DNA from: Actinomycetes bacterium
Lineage (GTDB): Bacteria; Actinomycetota; Acidimicrobiia; Acidimicrobiales; Palsa-688
Reading direction: 5' to 3'
DNA length: 6,846 nucleotides
Assembly (NCBI GenBank): GCA_021827285.1
Contig: JAKAWM010000157.1
Coordinates: forward strand, 1 to 6,846
The position numbers were made by a program, and so were the translations under genes. The notes beneath the pieces are model-generated. The model was not told the DNA's origin. It worked only from the letters and a program-made list of their open reading frames with translations, and did not search any database. Each line of letters starts with the position of its first letter. Within the stretch, counting starts at the first letter, position 1. Shown here piece after piece: positions 1-5,536 of the stretch.

Positions 1-70
1 CGGCCTGCAAGTATTTACTGGCTACACTCTGTGGGCACTCCGCGCCTATCCGCGCTGGTCAACCCACATT
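1..70. other. sequence beyond the truncated kynureninase, no gene recognised
   Basis: On the minus strand this is where the missing kynureninase C-terminus would lie. One shifted frame reads LTSADRRGVPTE before a stop, faintly like the expected SP-RRGxH region, but too weak to claim. GTGGG at 31-35 and CCCAC at 63-67 could pair around a 27-base GC-rich loop. I see no promoter, repeat or RNA gene. Confidence 0.3.
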
Positions 71-1084
71 TCATGAGCCAAAGCCCTCGTAACTTCGGAC
101 TAGCAGTTCTTCGCTCCGGCTGCCCAGAAGGCCGACGAGGCGACGGGTCTTGGCCCAGAGCGCGGGGAGGCTAGCGGCAAGCAGAGGTTCGATGCCCGCG
201 TTTACCGCCGTTATGCCCACCACGTCCGGGGTGCCGGTGAGAAAGCGCCCGATCCCGTGAACAGGGTTGTAGACAGGGCCCATTCCGAATTGGTCCTCCT
301 GGCCGAACCACCCCCAGATGGGTTGGCGCAAGCTGGGCTGGAGGTCGGCTCGCACGTAAAGCCAGGCGGGCGCCCCCGGCCCACCATTCAGGTATTTGTA
401 GCCACAGCCGACGGCCAGGTCGGCACCCGAGCCGTCCAGGTCAACAGGGACTGCTCCGGCCGCGTGGCTGAGGTCGAACAGCACCAGAGCACCGGCCTGA
501 TGCGCAGCCTCGGTGACCGCCCTCAGGTCCAAGATCGCTCCGGAGCGGTAGTTGACAGCCGAGAGGCAGACCAGTGCGACATCGTCTGCCAGTTCGCGGG
601 CGATTTCCTTTGTACCGGGTCCTTCGACCGGGTCGGTGGCCAAAAGCCTGAGACGGTAGCCCGTGCGGGCGGCCAACCCTTGGAGCACGTACCGTACGGT
701 GGGGAAGTCGTTGGCGTCTCCCAGGATGATGTCCCGGCCCGGTCTTGCCTCGACAGCGGCGGCCGCCAGCTTATAGAGGTTCACCGTGGTGGAGTCGCTA
801 ACGACAACCTGCCCGGGCTTGGCGCCTACGAGTTGCCCGACGCGGTCGCCAGCGAGGGTGGGCAGCTCCATCCAATGGTCCCAGCCTCCCACAAGCTCGC
901 CGCGCCACTGGCCGAGCAGCGCCTCCATTGCGCCAGCCGTCTGGCGCGGTTGGCGGCCCAGGGAGTTGCCGTCCAGGTAGATGGGGGCGCCTTCGACGAA
1001 GTGGAAAAGGGAACGGTACGGGGCTAACGGGTCTTCAGCGTCTGCTCGCACCGCCTCTTCGCGGTCCCGAGGCAAGCCCTCCAT
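71..1084 (-). CDS. kynU: kynureninase-like PLP enzyme, C-terminally truncated
   Basis: Kynureninase cleaves L-kynurenine to anthranilate and alanine (3-hydroxykynurenine likewise) in cytosolic tryptophan breakdown. From the ATG at 1084 the protein is 337 residues. Visible family signatures are YLDGNSLG near residue 36, SDSTTVNLYK near 96, NDFPTVRY near 125, LFDLSHAAGAVPVDL near 202 and the PLP-lysine motif GYKYLNGGPG with Lys230, close to Lys227 of the Pseudomonas enzyme. Residues WGWFGQ and FLTGTPDV follow as expected. The frame stops at SYEGFGS, while family members run to about 400-420 residues. The missing 70-80 residues include the RGxHV segment and the substrate-carboxylate arginine of the small domain, so activity is doubtful. 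The bases left of the stop do not restore the domain in any frame. An upstream TTG at 1123 adds 13 residues; I prefer the ATG because the family usually begins just before the DPLAPYR segment. Family assignment is firm; function is uncertain, and this may be a pseudogene. Confidence 0.85.
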   Translation of the reverse strand: MEGLPRDREEAVRADAEDPLAPYRSLFHFVEGAPIYLDGNSLGRQPRQTAGAMEALLGQWRGELVGGWDHWMELPTLAGDRVGQLVGAKPGQVVVSDSTTVNLYKLAAAAVEARPGRDIILGDANDFPTVRYVLQGLAARTGYRLRLLATDPVEGPGTKEIARELADDVALVCLSAVNYRSGAILDLRAVTEAAHQAGALVLFDLSHAAGAVPVDLDGSGADLAVGCGYKYLNGGPGAPAWLYVRADLQPSLRQPIWGWFGQEDQFGMGPVYNPVHGIGRFLTGTPDVVGITAVNAGIEPLLAASLPALWAKTRRLVGLLGSRSEELLVRSYEGFGS

Positions 1085-1134
1085 GGTGCCCGACCGTACT
1101 GCGGCCGTTGAAGGCACAGCCAATCGTACAGACG

Positions 1135-1162
1135 TTCGCTGGCGCGGTACCTACGGTACATT
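1135..1162 (+). promoter_or_regulatory. candidate promoter of the acetyltransferase gene
   Basis: TACATT at 1157-1162 fits a -10 box (4 of 6 consensus positions). TTCGCT at 1135-1140 is a weak -35 box with a 16-base spacer. The ATG at 1173 is only 10 bases after the -10 box and has no Shine-Dalgarno sequence, so the transcript would be leaderless or nearly so. The same TACATT hexamer precedes the DUF2237 gene at 4645. Confidence 0.3.
1147..1159. promoter_or_regulatory. short perfect inverted repeat in divergent promoter region
   Basis: GTACC-TAC-GGTAC, 5-base arms around a 3-base centre, lies between the divergent kynureninase and acetyltransferase genes and overlaps the candidate -10 box of the acetyltransferase. 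It could be an operator, but arms this short can arise by chance. Confidence 0.2.
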
Positions 1163-1172
1163 TACTACCAAG

Positions 1173-1661
1173 ATGAGCAACCCGCCGGCAGCTGTCAGGC
1201 CTATCGAGCCGAACGACGTCCCGACCGTGGTCGGCTTGGTTCATGAGCTGGCTACTTACGAGCGCGCCCCTGACGAGTGCCACCTCACCGAGACGAAGTT
1301 GCGCGCCGCCTTGTTCTGTGACCGGCCGGCGTTGTTTGGCCACGTGGTCACGGTGGGCGGCCAAGTCGTGGGCTGCGCACTGTGGTTCCTCAACTTCTCT
1401 ACCTGGCGCGGCGTGCACGGCATCTACATAGAGGACCTCTATGTAGAACCCGCTCAGCGTGGCCGAGGGCTTGGCCGTGCCCTCGTCAGGGAGCTGGCCC
1501 GGGAGTGCGCCCGGCGAGGCTACGAGAGGCTCGAGTGGGCGGTCTTGGACTGGAACGCCCCCGCTATCAGCTTCTACGGCGCGCTCGGGGCCAAGGCCCA
1601 GGACGAATGGACGATCTACAGGCTCAGCGGCCCGTCCCTGCAGAGGCTCGCAAATAGCTGA
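1173..1661 (+). CDS. GNAT acetyltransferase, spermidine/spermine (SSAT)-like
   Basis: This 162-residue cytosolic protein is a one-domain GNAT enzyme that would move an acetyl group from acetyl-CoA to a primary amine. Motif A is clear: IEDLYVEPAQRGRGLGRAL at residues 86-104, with the RGRGLG pyrophosphate loop. Motif B is LDWNAPAISFYGALGA at 125-140, with Asn128 and Tyr135, the position of the general acid in the SSAT family. The NFSTWRG segment (74-80) just before motif A and the AVLDWN stretch are typical of the SSAT1/SSAT2 (diamine or thialysine N-acetyltransferase) branch, whose members are also about 160-170 residues. Likely substrates are polyamines or lysine analogues; the sequence does not decide. 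The frame is open further upstream, but that part overlaps the divergent kynureninase start and is unlike the family. The gene converges on the arginine operon, with a hairpin between the two stops. Confidence 0.88.
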   Translation: MSNPPAAVRPIEPNDVPTVVGLVHELATYERAPDECHLTETKLRAALFCDRPALFGHVVTVGGQVVGCALWFLNFSTWRGVHGIYIEDLYVEPAQRGRGLGRALVRELARECARRGYERLEWAVLDWNAPAISFYGALGAKAQDEWTIYRLSGPSLQRLANS

Positions 1662-1750
1662 GCCGCAGGCGACGAGGCGCAATCAAGCGGTCCGAGGACC
1701 TTTGCCCGTCGCCGACCTCACCAGGCCGCTTCTGCAAGAACATCTCGTTG

Positions 1751-1770
1751 GGCAACCGGCGAAGGTTGCC
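1751..1770. terminator. hairpin between convergent genes
   Basis: GGCAACC (1751-1757), a 6-base loop, then GGTTGCC (1764-1770) form a perfect 7-bp stem, extendable by two G-U pairs. It sits between the acetyltransferase stop and the dihydrolase stop, where a bidirectional terminator is expected. No T-run follows on either strand, so this would be an I-shaped terminator, known in actinobacteria, or only an RNA-stabilising hairpin. Confidence 0.45.
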
Positions 1771-1784
1771 TGTCGTGGCACAAA

Positions 1785-2618
1785 TCAAGGGACGTCGAGG
1801 GCCAGTGTCAGGCAGCGGCAGCCGCCCCCCGCCTTGACGAACTCGCCGACTGGCGCCACCACTACCTCATAACCTGCCTTCTCGAGCACCTTGCCCAAGC
1901 GGGGCGTGCAGGCTGGCATCACGGCGACACCTCCTACCACGACACTGTTCGCGGAAAAGTCGGCTGCTTCGTCATCTTCCAGCCAGATGGGTTCCGGTAC
2001 CAGAGCCTCGATGACCCGGCAGCCGTACCGGTCCAGGGCTTGGCCGGCGACCATGGCGCGCCTGTCGTCGAGCGGGCAAAAAGCAAGGTCGAGATGGTAG
2101 TAACGCTCGTCTACCAGTTCAAGGGAGCGCACCGGTAGGCCGAGGAGCGTGCCCAGAGCGCGGTGGGCCGAGATCGATGAGCGGTAGCGGTAACCGGCAA
2201 CGATCACGGTGGGGCGCCCGAACGGTAAAGCATCGCCCGCACCCTCGAACGGCTCGTCACCGGCGAGCTGTTCGATCAAGAACCCGTGGTCCCGGAACCA
2301 TGCCACATCCACCGGGGTCTCGGCTCGACGTTGTGGATGGCGGAACCGGCTGGGCACGAACCGCCTGCCCTGCACAAGCCCCGCATTGGCGGTGAAAACC
2401 AGGTCAGGAACACCCTTCACCGGGGCCAAGAAGTCCACCGTGGCTCCGGTCTGTTGGAGGGTGGACACCAGGTGCCCCCACTCTTGCCTGGCTGCACTCG
2501 GATCGGGCCGGATCTCGATGTGCATGTAGGGGTTTATCTCATATGTGACCGTAAAAAACGTGGGCTCGCACATGAGCAAGTGCCTGGCCCAGCCTGGGCC
2601 TTTGGCATCAGGGACCAC
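1785..2618 (-). CDS. arginine dihydrolase-like guanidine-modifying enzyme (ArgZ/AgrE N-domain type)
   Basis: This cytosolic enzyme of the guanidine-modifying (amidinotransferase/DDAH) superfamily probably hydrolyses arginine to ornithine, ammonia and CO2. Signatures, numbered from the GTG at 2618 (277 residues), are MCEPTFFTVTYEINPYM (16-32), PDLVFTANAG with Asn78, FEGAGD with Glu125 and Asp129, YYHLDLAF with His175, and GGGCRCLT with the predicted nucleophile Cys269. The glutamate/histidine/cysteine set is complete. An Asn in the TANAG motif, where deiminases carry Asp, marks the dihydrolase branch as I recall it (Asn71, His168, Cys264 in Synechocystis ArgZ). Start choice: the ATG at 2573 gives 262 residues but cuts into the first strand (RHLLMC) that relatives have; the GTG overlaps the cyclodeaminase stop region by 11 bases, consistent with coupled translation. 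Neither has a good Shine-Dalgarno sequence. It is the last gene of the operon. DDAH or agmatine deiminase activity is less likely. Confidence 0.85.
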   Translation of the reverse strand: MVPDAKGPGWARHLLMCEPTFFTVTYEINPYMHIEIRPDPSAARQEWGHLVSTLQQTGATVDFLAPVKGVPDLVFTANAGLVQGRRFVPSRFRHPQRRAETPVDVAWFRDHGFLIEQLAGDEPFEGAGDALPFGRPTVIVAGYRYRSSISAHRALGTLLGLPVRSLELVDERYYHLDLAFCPLDDRRAMVAGQALDRYGCRVIEALVPEPIWLEDDEAADFSANSVVVGGVAVMPACTPRLGKVLEKAGYEVVVAPVGEFVKAGGGCRCLTLALDVP

Positions 2619-3906
2619 GAGTGACTTGAGCCCGCCAGTCCGGGCCGCACAGCAAATCGGCCAGGTCGCCGACGAACAAGCCCACATCGGTGACGATGCC
2701 GAGCGCCTGGTGGCTGCCACGGTCGGCCAACTTGGTCACCACCGCCTGGTTGATGTCTACGCAGAAAGTCTCGACGGTGGCCGGTAGAAGGTTGCCCGTG
2801 GCGATGGCGTGAAGGGTCGATGCCAGCATGAGGGCCACGCCGATGCCGCCGAGGTGTTCCCTCATAGCGTCAGCAGCCGCGGCGGTGTCGCTGATGACAT
2901 CGGGCAGTGGGCCGTCGTCGCGCACCGAACCGCCGAGCACGAAGGGCACTCCCGCCCGGACGCACTCATACAGCACCCCACGGCGGAGCCACCCCGCGTC
3001 AACTGCGTTGGCGATCGACCCGAACCGCCTAACTGTGTTGATGACCCGGAGGTGGTTGGCGTGGCCGTGCTCGCTCGGTTCAGCTCCGCTCAGCGGGACG
3101 CCGAGCGAGGTACCGAGCACCGCCGCCTCGATGTCGTGGGTGGCAAAGCCGTTGCCGGCGAACAGTGCCTGTACCCACCCCTCCCTTACCAAGGCGGCGA
3201 GGGCGGGCGCGGCCCCCGTGTGCACGACAGCCGGCCCGCACACCGCCAGGATCCCCCGGCTTTGACCCCCCACATCATGGAGGCGGGCGCGGCGCAGGGT
3301 GGCGGCCACGCGCTCCACCGTGAGGCCTTTGGGCTTTTCGGAGGAGACTTCGGAGGTCATGAAGGCAAACTCGCCCGGCCCTGCCGACCGGCGAGGTGGG
3401 GCTACCCGTACGCCGTGCATCCCGACCACGACCCGGTCGCCCCGGCGCGCCCGGTGCATGGGTAGGGTGCGTGCCGTGGTGCCGTCCAGGTCGACAACTA
3501 CCGCGCAGTCCATTTCCGGCTGGCCGACTTCGACCCAATGGCCGCTCAACCGTACCCACGTAGGCAGGTTGGTGGTGGAGTAGAAGTCGTCCGGAAGCAC
3601 GCCGTCCTGGTCCACGGGGACCAGGTGGGCCTCTTCCTGGCCCTCGCGGTTGACGCCATGAACCTGCACCCGCTCAAGGAGCGCACCGAGAGCGGCCTCG
3701 TCCGGGCATGACACTTCGATGCGTACGTGGCTCTCGTCGCGATTAGTGGTCCCGACGTCCAGTTCCAGGATCTTGTAGGACGCCCCCGCATCGACGATGG
3801 TGTCCAGGACCTTCACGAGGACAAGCGAGTCCAGGACGTGGCCGTCCAGGCGGACCACCTCGCTCACGGCTCGTGCCGAGGGGCCGGTCGTCTGCACAAG
3901 GGCCAT
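2608..3906 (-). CDS. TIGR00300 / LOR-SDH-like ornithine cyclodeaminase
   Basis: The 432-residue protein belongs to the TIGR00300 (LOR/SDH region) family, unrelated in sequence to the classical mu-crystallin-type ornithine cyclodeaminase. Members, including the archaeal MMP1218 protein and the C-terminal half of cyanobacterial AgrE, convert ornithine to proline and ammonia using bound NAD. The N-terminal part (SEVVRLDGHVLDSL from residue 15, ILELDVG at 46-52, FYSTTNLPTWVRL near 108) matches the LOR/SDH N-terminal domain. The C-terminal part carries GPAVVHTGA (224-232), LFAGNGFATHDIEAAVLGTSLG (248-269), GHANHLRVINTVRRFGSI (281-298), YECVRAGVPFVLGGSVRDDGPLPDV (313-337) and FCVDINQAVVTKLADRGSHQ (381-400). 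Length is ordinary for the family (about 400-415) plus a short N-terminal tail. The ATG is 32 bases after the HAD stop, with no Shine-Dalgarno sequence. The neighbouring dihydrolase would supply its substrate. A different amino-acid substrate remains possible. Confidence 0.87.
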   Translation of the reverse strand: MALVQTTGPSARAVSEVVRLDGHVLDSLVLVKVLDTIVDAGASYKILELDVGTTNRDESHVRIEVSCPDEAALGALLERVQVHGVNREGQEEAHLVPVDQDGVLPDDFYSTTNLPTWVRLSGHWVEVGQPEMDCAVVVDLDGTTARTLPMHRARRGDRVVVGMHGVRVAPPRRSAGPGEFAFMTSEVSSEKPKGLTVERVAATLRRARLHDVGGQSRGILAVCGPAVVHTGAAPALAALVREGWVQALFAGNGFATHDIEAAVLGTSLGVPLSGAEPSEHGHANHLRVINTVRRFGSIANAVDAGWLRRGVLYECVRAGVPFVLGGSVRDDGPLPDVISDTAAAADAMREHLGGIGVALMLASTLHAIATGNLLPATVETFCVDINQAVVTKLADRGSHQALGIVTDVGLFVGDLADLLCGPDWRAQVTRGP

Positions 3907-3938
3907 TTTGGCACCCGCGGCCGGTCACGGTGCAGCGG

Positions 3939-4634
3939 TCAATGAGCGGGCCTGACGCCCACCTCCTCCAGGTGCTCGACCAGATCGGCTGGATCCTCGT
4001 AAACGCGGTAGGCACCCGCGGCCTGCAGCTCCTCCTGGCCATACCCCCCGGATAAGAGCCCTATGCCCAAAGCACCCGCCCTCTTGGCTGCCAGCAGGTC
4101 CCAGACGCTGTCACCCACGACAAAGCAGCGGGCCGGCTCGACCTTGAGCCTCTCGGCACCAGCCAAGAACAGGTCGGGGTCAGGCTTGGCCCGTGCTACT
4201 TGGTCGCGAGTGATGACCGGGACTGTTTCGGGCACTCGGAGCAGCGCCAGGGCGGGCGTGGCAACGCTCAGCGTCCCGCTGGTGGCGATGGCAAAGGCCA
4301 CTTCGTGCTGGCCTAGGACCTCTAGCAGCTCACAAGCGCCGGGTAAAGGAGCCACCGTCCCGGCCCGCTGTGCGTAGCGCTCGGCATGGAGCCTTGTTAG
4401 GCGGGCCTGTGTCAGGGGGTCGAGGCTGAGGCCCGTTTCACGCTGGAGCGCAGTGATGAAAAGCCCGCCGCTCATCCCGATCCGCCGGTGGATGCGCCAG
4501 ACCGAAAGGGGGATGCCGCATTCGACCAAAGCCTCTTGCCAGGCTGCCACGTGCTGGTACACCGAGTCCACCAAGGTCCCGTCCAGGTCGAACAGGAAGG
4601 CCGGTTGCCGCCCGCTGAGATTTGGCGCGCCCAT
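3939..4634 (-). CDS. HAD-superfamily (subfamily IA) phosphatase
   Basis: This is a 231-residue cytosolic Mg-dependent phosphohydrolase with all four HAD motifs: I, FDLDGTLVDS with nucleophile Asp16 and Asp18; II, IATSG with Thr118/Ser119; III, AKPDPDLF with Lys150; IV, VVGDSVWDLLAA with Asp175 and Asp179. The helical C1 cap between motifs I and II (about residues 24-95) places it with phosphoglycolate phosphatase, beta-phosphoglucomutase and related sugar-phosphate phosphatases. The substrate cannot be told from sequence; the beta-phosphoglucomutase family has characteristic cap residues that I cannot confirm here. It is the first gene of a minus-strand operon, 32 bases upstream of the cyclodeaminase. 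Its ATG lies 6 bases after a candidate -10 box and has no Shine-Dalgarno sequence, so it may be read from a leaderless transcript. Why a phosphatase travels with arginine breakdown genes is not explained by the known pathway. Confidence 0.88.
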   Translation of the reverse strand: MGAPNLSGRQPAFLFDLDGTLVDSVYQHVAAWQEALVECGIPLSVWRIHRRIGMSGGLFITALQRETGLSLDPLTQARLTRLHAERYAQRAGTVAPLPGACELLEVLGQHEVAFAIATSGTLSVATPALALLRVPETVPVITRDQVARAKPDPDLFLAGAERLKVEPARCFVVGDSVWDLLAAKRAGALGIGLLSGGYGQEELQAAGAYRVYEDPADLVEHLEEVGVRPAH

Positions 4635-4650
4635 GGCACAAACCTACATT
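4622..4650 (+). promoter_or_regulatory. candidate sigma70-type promoter of the DUF2237 gene
   Basis: TTGGCG at 4622-4627 and TACATT at 4645-4650 are separated by exactly 17 bases, each matching 4 of 6 consensus positions. Seven bases follow the -10 box before the GTG at 4658, the spacing expected if transcription begins at the start codon. The promoter lies across the first codons of the divergent HAD gene. Confidence 0.5.
4641..4646 (-). promoter_or_regulatory. candidate -10 box of the HAD-cyclodeaminase-dihydrolase operon
   Basis: Read on the minus strand this is TAGGTT (TAnnnT pattern), followed by 6 bases and the HAD ATG at 4634. That is leaderless spacing. It overlaps the -10 box of the DUF2237 promoter on the other strand by two bases, so the two transcription units may compete for polymerase. 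No convincing -35 box is visible. Confidence 0.35.
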
Positions 4651-4657
4651 GGTGGCC

Positions 4658-5059
4658 GTGCCCCAAAAGAACGTCCTTGGAGGCGAGCTCCAGCCTTGCA
4701 GTTTCGACCCCGTGACCGGGTTCTACCGAGACGGGTGCTGCACCAGCGGGCCCGAAGACCTGGGCTCGCACACCATCTGCGCCGTGGTCACGGCCAAGTT
4801 CTTGGACCACCAACGGGCCATAGGCAACGACCTGGTCACCGCCAGGCCGGAATACGGCTTCCAGGGGCTCGTCCCGGGAGACCGCTGGTGTGTGACGGCG
4901 CTCAACTGGCTGCTTGCGTTCCGGGACGGGGCGGCCTGCTTTGTCGTGCTGGAAGCGACCAATGAGGCCGTGCTCGAACTGGTACCGAAGGAGGCCTTGC
5001 AAGAGTACGCCGTGGACGTGCCCCCGAGCCTGCAAGGGCTTGGCGGTACAGGAGCCTAG
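4658..5059 (+). CDS. DUF2237 family protein of unknown function
   Basis: The 133-residue protein covers one complete DUF2237 domain: PQKNVLGGELQPC near the start, FDPVTGFYRDGCC (16-28), DLGSHTICAVVTAKFL (34-49), GNDLVTARPEYGFQGLVPGDRWC (56-78), then NWLLAF and a VLEATNEAVLELV segment. Cysteines at 14, 27, 28, 41 and 78 plus His38 are family-conserved positions and could bind a metal or be redox-active, but no biochemical role is known to me. No signal peptide or membrane segment is visible, so it is probably cytosolic. Start choice: the frame is open from a TTG at 4622, but that start overlaps the HAD gene and the promoter. GTG at 4652 or 4658 puts the start just before the conserved QKNVLG, and 4658 fits the leaderless promoter. 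It ends 6 bases before the convergent MerR stop. Confidence 0.8.
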   Translation: MPQKNVLGGELQPCSFDPVTGFYRDGCCTSGPEDLGSHTICAVVTAKFLDHQRAIGNDLVTARPEYGFQGLVPGDRWCVTALNWLLAFRDGAACFVVLEATNEAVLELVPKEALQEYAVDVPPSLQGLGGTGA

Positions 5060-5065
5060 TTGGTC

Positions 5066-5536
5066 CTAGCTGGCGGTGGGCGTACCTAGCAAGGAGCGGG
5101 CCTTGTCGACCCGGGCCTCGATGTCAGCCAAAAAGCTTGCCAAGGCCGCCTGTTTGGCTTCAACAGTGGCCCGGAGCTCCTCTTGCAGTGCTATGTACTC
5201 CCGGCAAAGAAGCGACCGCTCCTGGGCGCTGGTGTGCCGGTCATGGTAGGCCTCCCGGATCCGGGCCAGGCGGTCGTCGTTGTCCAGGACGGCTGCCACT
5301 TCGTCGAGGTTGAGGCCGAGCAGCTTTTGCAGCTCCCGGATGCGAGCTACCCTCGCCAGGTCCTCCTCGGAATACCTTCTCATCCCGCCCGGCGTCTGGC
5401 CGCTCGGCGTGACCAGCCCCAGCTCTTGATAATAGCGAAGGGCGCGCTCGGAGACCCCGAGCCGTGCTGCGGCCTCGCCAATGCTCAAGACCGCGGCGTC
5501 GGGCCGGGCGGGCACCCGGCCGGGCTGGCTCTTCAA
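5066..5536 (-). CDS. MerR-family transcriptional regulator
   Basis: This 156-residue regulator has a MerR winged helix-turn-helix at the N-terminus: LSIGEAAARLGVSERALRYY (residues 17-36) followed by the wing ELGLVTPSGQTPGGMRRYSEEDL (38-60). Next come the second helical pair (RIRELQKLLGLNLDEVAAVL, 65-84) and a long charged coiled-coil dimerisation helix (about 95-150). The only cysteine, in SLLCREY, is not a metal-site pattern, so a metal sensor is unlikely. There is no large effector domain; ligand binding, if any, would be through the short C-terminal part. The TTG start overlaps the exporter stop as TTGA and has GGAGG 4 bases upstream; a GTG at 5515 is the alternative. Lying immediately downstream of the exporter, it probably controls it and itself, binding the operon promoter beyond the right edge. 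The ligand is unknown. Confidence 0.9.
   Translation of the reverse strand: MKSQPGRVPARPDAAVLSIGEAAARLGVSERALRYYQELGLVTPSGQTPGGMRRYSEEDLARVARIRELQKLLGLNLDEVAAVLDNDDRLARIREAYHDRHTSAQERSLLCREYIALQEELRATVEAKQAALASFLADIEARVDKARSLLGTPTAS

Noticed and set aside
31..67. GTGGG...CCCAC pairing as a terminator for the kynureninase
   Set aside because: The stem is only five pairs with a 27-base loop and no T-run; too weak to annotate.
257..1027. Long plus-strand open frame of 256 codons opposite the kynureninase gene
   Set aside because: It mirrors the kynureninase codons, resembles no family, and such antisense frames are common in GC-rich DNA.
1035..1682. 215-codon minus-strand open frame opposite the acetyltransferase
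   Set aside because: The plus-strand frame has clear GNAT motifs; this one has none and spans the divergent promoter region.
2809..3465. 218-codon plus-strand open frame opposite the cyclodeaminase
   Set aside because: It is a shadow of a well-conserved gene, with no motif or start signal of its own.
430..4590. GTCCAGGT-like octamer recurring near 437, 972, 3487, 3844 and 4582
   Set aside because: Each copy is the complement of codons for Leu-Asp-Gly in a conserved motif of a different gene (YLDGN, DLDGS, DLDGT, LDGH). It is codon bias, not a repeat element.
4472..5035. 187-codon minus-strand open frame across the DUF2237 gene and the HAD start
   Set aside because: It crosses a promoter region and two genes with recognisable families; no protein family features are visible.
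5056..5089. Three CTAG tetramers within 34 bases at the end of the DUF2237 and MerR genes
   Set aside because: Two of them are simply the TAG stops of the convergent genes and the third is in coding sequence; there is no consistent spacing or flanking dyad.
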